Counted from the stretch's first letter, positions 22,767 through 32,443 are shown. The stretch: DNA of 49,402 nt from Akkermansiaceae bacterium (GCA_021202525.1 JAJQCV010000134.1:1-49402); one strand, 5' to 3'. Numbers and translations: made by a program. Notes: generated from the letters alone by a model not told the origin.

Positions 22767-24458
22767 TTAAAGCCTGGCGGCGGCCTGGTCCGGCCACGGC
22801 ACGGGCGAGCCTTCGCGGGCTCCCGCCGGGTTGTTTTTCTTGTAGGTGGGCATCTGGGCCTTGCGGTCCTTGAGCAGGGCGGTCATGACCTTGGCCATGG
22901 CTTTCACCCGTTCGGGATGCTTGTCCGCCAGGTTGTTTTCTTCGCTGATGTCCTCCTTGATGTTGAACAGTTCGAACTTCTGGGTAGGGTGCCAGTAAAT
23001 CAGCTTCCAGTCGCCCTGGCGCATGGCGGTGCTGGGGGAATAAAGGGGGTTGTTGCCGTTTCCTTCCCCCCAGACATTCGGCGTATGGAAAAGCAGGGGA
23101 CGGTTGGCGGGCATCTTGCCGCCTTTCAGCAGAGGAACGAAGCTCTTGCCGTCCACGACCTGGGGCGTTTTCACCTTGGTGGTTCCCGCCATTTCCAGAA
23201 TGGAGGGGAAAAAGTCTTCAATGATGACGGGCGTGGTGCAGACGCTTCCCGCCTTGGTGACTCCGGGCCAGTACACAATCATCGGCTCGCGGATACCGCC
23301 CTCGCGGTTGGACCCCTTGCCGAAGCTGAGGGGATAGTTGGATTCCTTGTTGCCCATGCGTCCGCTGATGGCCAGGCCGCCGTTGTCCGCCATGAAAATG
23401 ATGATGGTGTTTTTATCCAGATTGTTCTTTTTCAGGTACTCCCGGATGTCGCCCAGGCTTTTGTCCATGCCTTCGATCAGGCCGGAATACCTCTTCTCGT
23501 TGTCGGACCATTTGTGGCCGTCGTTGGGGTTGGAATAGTTTTCCGCAAAACGCTTGTCATAGCCGTTCATGTTGAAGGGGGCGTGGATGGCGTAATGGGA
23601 CATGTAAAGATAGAAAGGCTTGTTGGCCTCCTTGGGGTCCTTGCGGATGGCGTCCAGGCGTTTGAGGGCTTCCAGAGTAAGTGCTTCCGTCAGGAAGGTG
23701 TCGTTCTCATAATAGTTGTTTTCATCCAGGCCCCGGACACGGAAGTTGCCGGTGCCGTATTTCTGGGAGCCCCGGTAGTCCGCAGGACCGCCGATTTCCG
23801 TGCCGGCGATGTTATAGTCGAACCCGAAGAGCTTGGGGTTGGCTCCCGGCGTTTCCTTGCTGCCGAAGTGGGCCTTTCCGCAGTGAATGGTCGTGTATCC
23901 CTGTTTCTTGAGCAGGGCGGGGAGGGCCAGGACGGGAGTGAAGGGCTTGTCCATCTTGTACCGGATTTCCTGTTCCGTCAGCGGCAGACGGGTGGTGCCG
24001 GAAGATTTGGTGCCTGCCGGCTGGATGCCGTTGACGCTCCAGTCCGGGGGGGCCTGTAAAACCTTGTGGCCCGCATCCGTGGTTTTGTCCCGCAGAAGCG
24101 TCCAGTTCGTTACGCGGTGCCGGGCGGAGTTCATGCCGGACATGAGGCTGCACCGGCTGGGGGAGCAGATGGGTTGTGCATAGGCGTCCGTAAAGACCAT
24201 GCCCTGTTTGCCCAGGGCCTCCATGTTCGGCGTGCGGTAGCGTTTGTTCAGGAAGGTGGGTTTGGGCGTGCCGTCGGCTTCCCTCCAGAAGGGCAGGGAG
24301 GTATCCTGCCAGCCCATGTCGTCCACCAGAAAGAAGATGATGTTGGGGCGTTTATGGGCAGCCGGGGCAGTAGTTGTCGCCGGAGTCGCTGCGGAGGCGG
24401 AAAAGGCAGTACCGAGCAGGCACAGGGCGAGAGAGGCGGCAGTTTTGGAATATCTCAT
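22767..24458 (-). CDS. Secreted arylsulfatase-family sulfatase (Cys-type)
   Basis: A 563-residue exported enzyme that removes sulfate esters, probably from host or dietary glycans. The signal peptide is residues 1-23 (ending SASA). The metal site starts with RPNIIFFLVDDMGW (37-50). The active-site consensus CSPSR (98-102) has cysteine, so it must be converted to formylglycine by a maturase, which is not in this window. The C-terminal region holds the FELFNIKEDISEENNLA segment common to the S1 family. The ATG at 24458 is chosen because it gives a normal signal peptide; an upstream frame extends to 24692. Substrate position and sugar cannot be read. Confidence 0.92.
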   Translation of the reverse strand: MRYSKTAASLALCLLGTAFSASAATPATTTAPAAHKRPNIIFFLVDDMGWQDTSLPFWREADGTPKPTFLNKRYRTPNMEALGKQGMVFTDAYAQPICSPSRCSLMSGMNSARHRVTNWTLLRDKTTDAGHKVLQAPPDWSVNGIQPAGTKSSGTTRLPLTEQEIRYKMDKPFTPVLALPALLKKQGYTTIHCGKAHFGSKETPGANPKLFGFDYNIAGTEIGGPADYRGSQKYGTGNFRVRGLDENNYYENDTFLTEALTLEALKRLDAIRKDPKEANKPFYLYMSHYAIHAPFNMNGYDKRFAENYSNPNDGHKWSDNEKRYSGLIEGMDKSLGDIREYLKKNNLDKNTIIIFMADNGGLAISGRMGNKESNYPLSFGKGSNREGGIREPMIVYWPGVTKAGSVCTTPVIIEDFFPSILEMAGTTKVKTPQVVDGKSFVPLLKGGKMPANRPLLFHTPNVWGEGNGNNPLYSPSTAMRQGDWKLIYWHPTQKFELFNIKEDISEENNLADKHPERVKAMAKVMTALLKDRKAQMPTYKKNNPAGAREGSPVPWPDQAAARL

Positions 24459-24586
24459 GGTGAAAATGCTAATAGTAATATAACGCACGCGATGCGTGAA
24501 TCTGTCAAGACTGCATGTCTGCCCGGCCATGTTTTTTACCGGATGCGGGATAGGCCGTTTTTCCGGCCGTTCCCCGGTTTTCGGTT

Positions 24587-26368
24587 TTATTCGAACAGGG
24601 CCGGATAGGATTCCCGGGCCAGGGCCAGGCTCAGATTGACGATGGTCCGGCTGTTGGGTGCGCAGAGGGCTTTCCCGGCCATGTCCCGGCACTGGCCGTA
24701 GTCCAGATTGCGGATGGCGTAGCGGATGATGGGAACCAGGTGGACGCCCACGGACATGGAGGTGGCTCCCAGCCCCACCAGCAGGGGCAGCAGGGTGATG
24801 TCGCCCGCCATTTCCCCGCAGATGGCCGTCGGGATGCCTTCCTTGTCCCCGGCGGCGATCGTCATGCCGATGATGCGCACCACGGCCGGGTGCGTAGGGC
24901 GGAACATGTTGGCCACGCGGTTGTTGACCCTGTCCACGGCAATCGTGTACTGGGTCAGGTCATTGGTTCCCACGGAAAAGAAGTCCACTTCCTTCGCAAG
25001 CACGTCCGTCATGATGGCGGCGCTGGGGACTTCAATCATGATGCCCACTTTCAGGTCCCGCGCGTAGGGGATTTTTTCCCGTTCCAGCTCTTCCCTGCAT
25101 TCCTGGAGGATGTGCTTGGCGGTGATTACTTCCGTATAGCCGGAAATCATCGGGAACATGATGCCGCAGCCGGGCGTGTCCGCACAGGCGCGAAGAATGG
25201 CGCGGAGCTGCTGCTTGAACAGTTCCGGACGGCTCAGGGAAACGCGGATGCCGCGCCAGCCCAGGAAGGGGTTCGGTTCCGGAGCGTCGAGCCGTTCGCT
25301 GGGCAGCTTGTCGCCTCCGGAATCCAGCGTACGGAAGATGACGCCGTGGGGGGCGCAGCCTTCCGCCAGTTTTTTATAATAATGCATTTGCTCTTCTTCA
25401 TCCGGCATGCCGGATGGATTGCCCAGCAGGAAAAATTCCGTACGGAACAGCCCTACGCCTTCCGCCCCCACCTCCTTGATGCCGGAGTATTCATGGGGGA
25501 ATTCCACGTTGACGGAGAGCCGGATGCTGCGGCCGTCCCGGGTGACGGTGGGCAGGTCCCGCAGGGCTTCCAGGGCCTTGTACGCCTTTTCCTTCTCCAC
25601 CTGGAGCCGCTTGTAGTATTCCACGGTTTCCGTGGATGGCTTGAGGATAAGGACGCCCTTGTAGCCGTCCAGAATGGCCGGAGCGTGGCTTTCCACGTTC
25701 AGCAGGGCCTGTTCCAGCCCCACCACGGCGGGAATGCCCATGGAGCGCGCAAGAATGGCCGTGTGGGAAACGGAAGACCCTATTTCCGTGGCGAATCCGT
25801 GAATCTGGCTGGCGTCCACCGCGGCGGTGTCGGAGGGCGTCAGATCGTACGCCACGAGGATTTCGGGTTCTTCCTCGTCCTCCTCGTCTTCCTCCGGGGG
25901 TTCCGTGCTGCGCAGGTTGTTGATCACCCGCTGCATGATGTCCTCCATGTCCGCGGTCTTGGCGCGCAGGTAGGGGTCGTCCACGCGGCGCAGGACTTCC
26001 ATGTAGTTCTGCATGACCACGTAGAAGATATGTTCCACGTTCTGGAGGCGCCTGGCCAGTTCCGTGCGGACTTGGTCGAGGATGATCTTGTCCTGGAGGA
26101 GGAGGATGTGGGCGTCAAAAATGGCGGCTTCCTTTTCCCCGGAAATCTGGATCATGCGCTCGCGCAGGGCCCTGATCTGCGCCGCGGTCGTCTGGAGGGC
26201 GCGGTGAAAGCGCACCAGTTCGGAATCCACTTCGTCCGGCTCAATGTCGTAGGCGACCGGTTCCTTGGACCCTTTGATCTGGATCTTGATTTTACCAAGG
26301 GCGATGCCGGGAGAAACAGGAATGCCCTGGAGATGTATTTCTTCCGTGGAAATGGGTTCCTGAATCAT
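24587..26368 (-). CDS. ptsI: Phosphoenolpyruvate-protein phosphotransferase (PTS enzyme I)
   Basis: About 593 residues from the ATG at 26368, chosen because it follows the ptsH stop (26415) and starts the usual LQGIPVSPGIALG segment. Enzyme I takes phosphate from PEP and gives it to HPr. The phosphohistidine is in GSSVSHTAILARS; PEP-binding strings GLFRTEFFL, GIMIEVPSAA and SVGTNDLTQY are intact. A very acidic insert, PPEEDEEDEEEPE, lies in the linker before the phosphohistidine domain; I do not know it from standard enzyme I. No enzyme II is present, so the chain may be regulatory. Confidence 0.95.
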   Translation of the reverse strand: MIQEPISTEEIHLQGIPVSPGIALGKIKIQIKGSKEPVAYDIEPDEVDSELVRFHRALQTTAAQIRALRERMIQISGEKEAAIFDAHILLLQDKIILDQVRTELARRLQNVEHIFYVVMQNYMEVLRRVDDPYLRAKTADMEDIMQRVINNLRSTEPPEEDEEDEEEPEILVAYDLTPSDTAAVDASQIHGFATEIGSSVSHTAILARSMGIPAVVGLEQALLNVESHAPAILDGYKGVLILKPSTETVEYYKRLQVEKEKAYKALEALRDLPTVTRDGRSIRLSVNVEFPHEYSGIKEVGAEGVGLFRTEFFLLGNPSGMPDEEEQMHYYKKLAEGCAPHGVIFRTLDSGGDKLPSERLDAPEPNPFLGWRGIRVSLSRPELFKQQLRAILRACADTPGCGIMFPMISGYTEVITAKHILQECREELEREKIPYARDLKVGIMIEVPSAAIMTDVLAKEVDFFSVGTNDLTQYTIAVDRVNNRVANMFRPTHPAVVRIIGMTIAAGDKEGIPTAICGEMAGDITLLPLLVGLGATSMSVGVHLVPIIRYAIRNLDYGQCRDMAGKALCAPNSRTIVNLSLALARESYPALFE

Positions 26369-26414
26369 CTGCGGGCTTTCTGGCCCGGACTCATGGCCAT
26401 GAGCCGGAATATGT

Positions 26415-26681
26415 TCAATCTTCTTCGAATTTGCGGGCGACCAGGTCTTCCAGCGCGTCAAGCGCCTGCTGCTCGTCCTTCCCTTCAGCCGTGACGGTGA
26501 TCTTGGAACCGTGTCCCACGGCCAGCATCATGAGGCCCAGAATGCTCTTTCCATCAACTTCTTCGCCATCCTTTTCCACGACGATGTCTGCATCAAAGCT
26601 GCTGGCCAGTTTGACGAATTGAGCAGCCGGGCGGGCATGGATGCCGAGTTTGTTGATGATGGTGAGTTCCTTGGTAACCAT
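26415..26681 (-). CDS. ptsH: Phosphocarrier protein HPr
   Basis: An 88-residue carrier. His15 in GIHARPAA is the site phosphorylated by enzyme I. Ser46 in GKSILGLMML is the site used by HPr kinase, whose gene (hprK) lies directly upstream. Both sites are intact, so HPr can act in transfer and in signalling. The order hprK-ptsH-ptsI on one strand, with 77 bp and 46 bp between them, suggests a functional unit. Confidence 0.96.
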   Translation of the reverse strand: MVTKELTIINKLGIHARPAAQFVKLASSFDADIVVEKDGEEVDGKSILGLMMLAVGHGSKITVTAEGKDEQQALDALEDLVARKFEED

Positions 26682-26758
26682 GGAAATAGAAGTAAGGGGT
26701 GAAGCGGTTGCTAAAACGGTAAGTACACTAATAAGAGCTTTTTTCCAAGAGTTTTTTG

Positions 26759-27727
26759 TCAGTCGCCGCTTTCCGGGGCCTGGAAGTTTGACATGAGGCG
26801 GCGGTTGAACTCCCCGGCCATGTCGATGCCCATGTCCTTGAGATGGTAGTCCATGGCGGCCACTTCCACCAGGCGGGCGATGTCCCTGCCGGGGGCCACG
26901 GAAAGCTGGACGTGCAGCACCTTTTCTCCCAGAACATCAAGGCCTTCCCTCTCCAGGCCCAGCCTGTCCAGCTGTTCCTGGTCCCTGGCGGGAATGAGCG
27001 TGACGATGAGGTCCAGCCGCTTGTTGTGGCGCAGGGACTTCAGTCCGAACAGGGTGGTGATGTTGACAATGCCCAGGCCGCGCACCTCCATGAAGCCGCG
27101 GCTCATCTCCGGCGCACTTGCCACCAGTTCCCCGCCCACGTTGCGCACGTAAACCATGTCGTCGGCCACGAGGGCCGCCCCGCGTTCGATCAGGCCCAGG
27201 GCCGTTTCACTTTTCCCCACGCCGCTCTTGCCGCGTATCAGCACCCCCACGCCACGCACGTCCACCATGCAGCCGTGCAGGGTCATGCTTTCCGCAAATT
27301 CGTTTTCCAGAATGATGGTGGCGGAGTTGACGAACTTCATGGTGACCAGGCTGGTGCGGAAGACGCAGACCCCGGCTTCGTCCGCCAGTTCCACGATCTC
27401 CTGGGGAGGGTCCTGGTCCCGGGAAAAGACGATGCCCGGCACCTCGCACCGGAACATGCGCTGGATGCGGGATTTGCGCATGCCTTCCGGCAGTTTCTGG
27501 AGGTAGGCCAGCTCCGCGGAGCCGAATACCTGGATGCGCTTGTTGGCGAAGTAGGAGTAAAACCCGGCAATGGCCAGTCCGGGGCGGTTGAGCGCCGGTT
27601 CGCAAATGTGGCGGGTGAGGCCCGCCGGGCTGTTGATCAGCTCAAGCTGGAGGGCTTCCTTGTATTTGCCGTAAAATTTGGACAGGGTGACGAAATCCAC
27701 TTTTTTCACTTTGGATTTACTGAACAT
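26759..27727 (-). CDS. hprK: HPr kinase/phosphorylase
   Basis: About 322 residues from the ATG at 27727. The enzyme phosphorylates HPr at Ser46 with ATP and also removes it, linking energy state to carbon regulation. The N-terminal domain is followed by the catalytic His151 (LHGCMVDV), the Walker A GKSGVGKS (166-173) and the signature MEVRGLGIVNI (213-223). Length matches the family. It is the first gene of hprK-ptsH-ptsI and is divergent from the M20 peptidase gene. Confidence 0.95.
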   Translation of the reverse strand: MFSKSKVKKVDFVTLSKFYGKYKEALQLELINSPAGLTRHICEPALNRPGLAIAGFYSYFANKRIQVFGSAELAYLQKLPEGMRKSRIQRMFRCEVPGIVFSRDQDPPQEIVELADEAGVCVFRTSLVTMKFVNSATIILENEFAESMTLHGCMVDVRGVGVLIRGKSGVGKSETALGLIERGAALVADDMVYVRNVGGELVASAPEMSRGFMEVRGLGIVNITTLFGLKSLRHNKRLDLIVTLIPARDQEQLDRLGLEREGLDVLGEKVLHVQLSVAPGRDIARLVEVAAMDYHLKDMGIDMAGEFNRRLMSNFQAPESGD

Positions 27728-27881
27728 AGGCTTATTAAAGGGACAAACGAAGCTCCAGGGCAATCAAATATATTCCCGGACCGTCCCGATGGCCCATTTT
27801 TTTTGAAAAAAGCCCCGTTCCGGAAGGGAATGCCACACTTTACCTGTTGATTTGAGGGCCCAGGCATGGTCTCATGGTGCC

Positions 27882-29222
27882 ATGAACAGACTGGATCAAT
27901 TGGCTACATTGTTAAGGTTTCCCAGCATCTCCGCGCAGAAGGAGCATGCCCGGGACGTGAGCGACTGCGCGGACTGGCTGGTGGACAAGCTCTCCGGCAT
28001 GGGATTTGAAGCCGTGGCGCACAAGACGCACCGGCATCCCGTCGTGGTGGGGCGCAGCCCCCGGGAGGAAGGCAGGCCGACCGTGCTGATTTACGGCCAC
28101 TACGACGTGCAGCCCGTGGACCCGGTGGAGCTGTGGGAATCCGACCCCTTTGAACCGGAAGTGCGCGACGGCAAAATTTATGCCCGCGGAGCCACGGACA
28201 ACAAGGGCCAGTTGTTCGCCCACATTCTGGGCGTGGAGGAACTCCAGCGCCAGAACGGCGGCCATCTGCCCGTGAACGTAATCTTCCTGCTGGAAGGGGA
28301 GGAGGAAGTCGGCAGCGGCAGTCTTTCCCTCTTCCTGAAGGAGCACAGGGATGAATTGGCCTGCGACGTCATCGTTGTCTCCGATACCGGCATGGCCGCT
28401 CCGGACGCCCCCACCTTTTCCTACGGCCTGCGCGGCCTGGCGGGCGCGGAAATCATCGTGAAGGGACCGTCCGCCGACCTGCATTCCGGCGTGTTCGGCG
28501 GGGCGGTAGCCAACCCCATCACCGCTCTGGCGGAAATCATCGCTTCCTTTCATGATTCGGAAGGCCGCGTGGCTGTGAGAGGATTTTATGACGGCGTGGA
28601 ACCCATCGCCACCTGGGAACGCAGCATGTGGGCCACGGTGCCCGGCATGAGCAATGAAGAGCTGGCGAAGCTGACGGGAGTGGATACCGTGGTGACGGAA
28701 ACCGGATTCACCGGGGCGGAATGCATTTACGCGCGCCCCACGCTGGAGCTCAACGGCATCGGCGGCGGCTACCAGGGAGAGGGCAGCAAGACGATCATCC
28801 CCAGCCGCGCCTTCGCCAAAATATCCTGCCGCCTGGTGCCGGGACAGGACCCGGAACTGATCGAATCCCTGCTGGAAGAGCACGTGAAAACGCATACGCC
28901 CAGGGGGGTGTCCGTGGAATTCAAGCGGGAGCACAGCGGCAGGGCCTATGTCTGCGATCCCAACTCCGAATTCGGCCTCGCCGCGCAGCAGGCCCTGGAG
29001 GAAGCCTTCGGGCGCAAGCCGGTGCTGGTGCGCGAAGGCGGCAGCATCCCGATCATTGAGGAAATGAAAAACGTGCTGGGAGCGGATGCCCTGATGCTGG
29101 GCATGTGCCTGCCGGACGCGCGCATCCATTCCCCCAATGAAAACTTCTCCGTGGAACTGTTCACCAAGGGAATAGAAATGAGCCAGATACTCCTGCGCCG
29201 CCTGGGGCAGATCAAACCGTAA
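27882..29222 (+). CDS. M20-family metallopeptidase (dipeptidase)
   Basis: About 446 residues from the ATG at 27882. M20 enzymes use two zinc ions to cleave small peptides or N-acyl amino acids. Metal-site strings are YGHYDVQP (71-78, His73), ARGATDNKGQ (101-110, Asp106) and LEGEEEVGS with the catalytic Glu (about 137-145). GIGGGYQGEGSKTIIPSRAFAKISCRLVPGQ is the typical lid-domain area seen in CNDP-like dipeptidases. Cytoplasmic, as no signal peptide is seen. The ABC ATPase gene follows after 13 bp. Confidence 0.92.
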   Translation: MNRLDQLATLLRFPSISAQKEHARDVSDCADWLVDKLSGMGFEAVAHKTHRHPVVVGRSPREEGRPTVLIYGHYDVQPVDPVELWESDPFEPEVRDGKIYARGATDNKGQLFAHILGVEELQRQNGGHLPVNVIFLLEGEEEVGSGSLSLFLKEHRDELACDVIVVSDTGMAAPDAPTFSYGLRGLAGAEIIVKGPSADLHSGVFGGAVANPITALAEIIASFHDSEGRVAVRGFYDGVEPIATWERSMWATVPGMSNEELAKLTGVDTVVTETGFTGAECIYARPTLELNGIGGGYQGEGSKTIIPSRAFAKISCRLVPGQDPELIESLLEEHVKTHTPRGVSVEFKREHSGRAYVCDPNSEFGLAAQQALEEAFGRKPVLVREGGSIPIIEEMKNVLGADALMLGMCLPDARIHSPNENFSVELFTKGIEMSQILLRRLGQIKP

Positions 29223-29235
29223 TCCCCCTCCTCCT

Positions 29236-30114
29236 ATGGACCAGCCTGCCGCCGCTGAAATAGTCAACCTGCACAAGACCTTCAAGACCGGTCTGGGCAA
29301 GCCCGTGGTGCACGCCGTGCGCGGGGTGGACATGAGCATCCGGCAGGGGGAGGTGTACGGCCTGATCGGTCCCAACGGATCCGGCAAATCCACGCTGATG
29401 AAGGCCCTGCTGGGTCTGGTGAGGCCCACGCGGGGCTCCTGCTCCATCTTCGGTAAATCCAGCCTGTCCCCGGACAGCAGGGAGGAAGTGGGCTTTCTGC
29501 CGGAAAACCCGTACTTCTACAAATTCCTGACCGGGGCGGAAACCGTGGCCTTTTACGGAAAGCTGTGCGGCCTCAGCGGCAGAAGCCTGAAGGAAAAAGT
29601 AAGGGAGCTGCTGGACTTGGTGGGGCTGTCGGACGCCGCGGACCGCCGCCTGGGCGGGTATTCCAAGGGAATGCTCCAGCGCGTCGGCATGGCCCAGGCC
29701 CTGGTGCAGTCCCCGCGCCTGGTGGTGCTAGACGAACCGACCGCCGGGGTGGACCCCCTCGGTTCCCGGGACATCCGGAACATCATTGAAAACCTCAAGA
29801 ACCGCGGCATGACCGTGTTCCTGTGCTCCCATCTTCTGGAACAGGTTCAGGAAGTATGCGACCGGGTGGGCATCATCTTCAAGGGCCTTCTCATTGCGGA
29901 AGGCTCCATGAACGAGTTGACGAGGGACTCCGACAAGCAGGAAATCCTGCTGGAACACGCCTCCCCCGGTCTTCTGGAGAAATTGAAAAAAATGGTGCGG
30001 GAAGACGGGCGCGCCGTGTGGCTGGAGGACGGGCATCCCCGCAATTCACTGGAAAGCGTATTTCTTAAAAGCCTGCTGGAATGGAAAGCGAAGCACCCCA
30101 ATCCGGAACAATAG
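29236..30114 (+). CDS. ABC transporter ATP-binding protein (no permease nearby)
   Basis: A 292-residue ATPase subunit. Walker A GPNGSGKST (45-53), Q-loop region GFLPENPYFY, signature YSKGMLQRVG (an LSGGQ variant), Walker B LVVLDEPTAG and the H-loop CSHLLEQ are all present, so it should hydrolyse ATP. The type resembles the ABC-2/CcmA group that partners with a separate multi-span permease. No permease gene lies beside it; downstream is a folate enzyme gene that begins 34 bp inside its 3' end. The transported substrate is unknown. Confidence 0.9.
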   Translation: MDQPAAAEIVNLHKTFKTGLGKPVVHAVRGVDMSIRQGEVYGLIGPNGSGKSTLMKALLGLVRPTRGSCSIFGKSSLSPDSREEVGFLPENPYFYKFLTGAETVAFYGKLCGLSGRSLKEKVRELLDLVGLSDAADRRLGGYSKGMLQRVGMAQALVQSPRLVVLDEPTAGVDPLGSRDIRNIIENLKNRGMTVFLCSHLLEQVQEVCDRVGIIFKGLLIAEGSMNELTRDSDKQEILLEHASPGLLEKLKKMVREDGRAVWLEDGHPRNSLESVFLKSLLEWKAKHPNPEQ

Positions 30115-30671
30115 GAGGACTGCCGGCCCTCAAGCGGGAACTGCGCCGCATGATCCGGGGAAGGATTGCGGAGCTGGACGCCGCCGCCCGGCAGGCCATG
30201 TCCCTGGACATCTGCCGGAAATTGGCGGCCCTGGCACGGGAAAAGGACTATCGGCGCGTGGCCGTTTTTGCCGCCAGGCCGGGGGAGGTGGACCTGCTGC
30301 CTCTGCTGGACATGATGCCGGAACGGGAATGGTATTTTCCGCTGGTGCATGAAGGGCGCCGGTTGAGTTTTCACCGCGTGTGCCATGGCGGGGAATTTGT
30401 CACGGGCAGCTGGGACATCCGGGAACCCGGTCCGGCATGTCCGGAACTGCATGCGGGGGAACTGGACCTGGTTGTTCTGCCGGGAGCCGCCTTCACGCGG
30501 GACGGCAGGAGGCTGGGCTACGGAGGCGGTTTTTACGATACCCTGCTGGCCGGTCCGGCGCGCGGCGTTCCGCTGGCCGGCGTCTGCTTCCCCTGCCAGC
30601 TTCTGGACGACCTGCCTGTGGAACCGCACGACAGAAAGGTGGACATAGTCGTCATCCCCGGCATGGAATAA
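30081..30671 (+). CDS. 5-formyltetrahydrofolate cyclo-ligase
   Basis: A 196-residue enzyme that converts 5-formyl-THF to 5,10-methenyl-THF with ATP. The C-terminal signature LGYGGGFYD is intact, and AVFAARPGEVDLLPLL and FTRDGRR match the family. The N-terminal LKRELRRMIRGRI is the usual first helix. It overlaps the upstream ABC ATPase gene by 34 bp; a later in-frame Met would remove the basic helix, so the overlap is accepted. Confidence 0.92.
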   Translation: MESEAPQSGTIGGLPALKRELRRMIRGRIAELDAAARQAMSLDICRKLAALAREKDYRRVAVFAARPGEVDLLPLLDMMPEREWYFPLVHEGRRLSFHRVCHGGEFVTGSWDIREPGPACPELHAGELDLVVLPGAAFTRDGRRLGYGGGFYDTLLAGPARGVPLAGVCFPCQLLDDLPVEPHDRKVDIVVIPGME

Positions 30672-30775
30672 TGCACATAGCTGCGTATTCGGCAAAAGCC
30701 CGTTTGCGGAAGTGCGAATGGAAGGGAAAACGGAAATTTCCGGGAGCGGGCAGGGCGCCCGCACAGGTAGTGGGG

Positions 30776-32443
30776 TTAAATGCGGAACCGGTGCTTCTGC
30801 ACGGTCAGCTTGTAGAACAGGTCATAGCGTGCATTGAGCAGGGGCGTCAGGTGCTCCACGCCTCCGGCCACCTGGCCGCGGATATCTGCGTACAGCTTGC
30901 GGTACTCTGAAAGGCCGCTGATCATGGCTTCATAAAGGGGAGTGCGCAGGCCGCAGTCAATCGCAATGCCCATTTCAGACGCCGCGGAGACGATCTGTTT
31001 GGACAGCCGGTACTGCATCCAGGCCAGTCCCAGGTTGCTCCCCAGCCACAGGACCAGGGCCACTCCCAGGCAGGCGAATCCCGCCCCGTGTTCCCCGAAG
31101 CAGCCCAGCAGGGCGCCCAGAATGACCATGACGAGCATCAGCTTGAGCTCCGTCCGCATCACGTCTTCCTGGTCCAGGAACAGCTTGCTGAGGCACGGCT
31201 TGATGCCGAAATCCTTCAGCGGCATGTACACGGAGCGTCCCAGCCGTTCCTTGTACACCTCCAGGTCCGCCTGGAGCCGGGCTGCCGGGAATTCCCCGAT
31301 GTCGCAATCCCACTGCTCCCTGACGCGCGGGCGCACGTGGTTCCAGTGTGTCTGGCAGATGTTGAGAAACTCCTTGTTGTAGTAGGCGTGCCGTTCTTCG
31401 ATGCCCGACTTGACCAGTTCATAAAACCATTCGTCGATGACGGGAGGAAGCTTGTGCAGGATCATCGTCCTTCTGATGGAGAGGAAGCGGCCCAGCTGCC
31501 GTGCTGACTTTTTGCCCAGCCGCGGCACGCAATCCTGGACGTATTGCGCGTATGCCTTCAGCCTTGCGGGCATTTCCTCCTCCATTTGAAGCTGGATGCG
31601 GTCGATTTCCCGGTCGATGGAAGTCAGGAAGCCGGAATCCAGCTTGGAAAGGCGGTGCAGTTCATTGAGCACCTTTCCCTGTTCCTCCAGCAGGCGGTCC
31701 GTGGCCAGCAGCAGGCGTTCCACGCGTCTGTCCGTCAGGGGGCTCCGTTTCAGCACCTCCTGCACACAGGTTCTCAGGGCTTCCACTCCCTCGCCCGCGC
31801 GCTCCCCGGCGGGAGTGATGGGGTACAGGGGAAGCTGGACGCCCAGATGTTCCCGGGAGACGGAGCGCATCTCCTCCTTCAGTGCCTGAAGCTGTTCAAA
31901 GGGCAGAAGCTCCGCGTGGGTGATGACCAGCACCATGCGGGAATGGAGCCGTTCCTCCAGCGTTTTCAAATACTCCCAGATGGCGGGTTCATTGCCGTCT
32001 TTCGCGGAAATGACGACCAGCACGGCGTCCGACTTGGGGACGATGTGCTTCAGCCGCTGGGGGGCTGCAGGTTGTTCCAGGCCGATGGTGTCCCAGAACT
32101 CCAGGTTCAGCAGGGAATCCGACGGGTAGAAGCGGTCCTCCACCCATTCGTGGGTGTGCGGAGCGGGGTTGGGCTTGTATTGCCAGCGTATCAGGGTGGC
32201 CTCGCTGGAAACGCGGGAGCAGAAATGTCCCCCCGCCAGGGCGTCCAGCGTGGAGGACTTGCCGGACCCCGTCAGGCCGATGACGGTGACGTTCTGCGGA
32301 GTGCAGCATTCCTCCAGCGCTTCCTCCACATCCTTCTGGGAGTCGAAATGCCTGTCCGGACCAATGCGCGCGGAAAATGCCGCGGCGGCATCCGCTACGT
32401 CCCGCACCGCATGCGGAATCACATTTTTCCCTCCTGTCAGCAT
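30776..32443 (-). CDS. Dynamin-like / membrane-associated GTPase
   Basis: A 555-residue protein. The GTPase domain has G1 GLTGSGKSS (56-64) and G3 DTIG (118-121). G4 is not canonical: VLVITHAE replaces the usual N/T-KxD. A long helical, coiled-coil-prone region follows (about 250-430), then two membrane segments near 430-475 (LMLVMVILGALLG and FACLGVALVLWLGS). The layout resembles bacterial dynamin-like or YdfH-type GTPases that act on membranes, but the subgroup is uncertain. It is convergent with the cyclo-ligase gene. Confidence 0.8.
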   Translation of the reverse strand: MLTGGKNVIPHAVRDVADAAAAFSARIGPDRHFDSQKDVEEALEECCTPQNVTVIGLTGSGKSSTLDALAGGHFCSRVSSEATLIRWQYKPNPAPHTHEWVEDRFYPSDSLLNLEFWDTIGLEQPAAPQRLKHIVPKSDAVLVVISAKDGNEPAIWEYLKTLEERLHSRMVLVITHAELLPFEQLQALKEEMRSVSREHLGVQLPLYPITPAGERAGEGVEALRTCVQEVLKRSPLTDRRVERLLLATDRLLEEQGKVLNELHRLSKLDSGFLTSIDREIDRIQLQMEEEMPARLKAYAQYVQDCVPRLGKKSARQLGRFLSIRRTMILHKLPPVIDEWFYELVKSGIEERHAYYNKEFLNICQTHWNHVRPRVREQWDCDIGEFPAARLQADLEVYKERLGRSVYMPLKDFGIKPCLSKLFLDQEDVMRTELKLMLVMVILGALLGCFGEHGAGFACLGVALVLWLGSNLGLAWMQYRLSKQIVSAASEMGIAIDCGLRTPLYEAMISGLSEYRKLYADIRGQVAGGVEHLTPLLNARYDLFYKLTVQKHRFRI

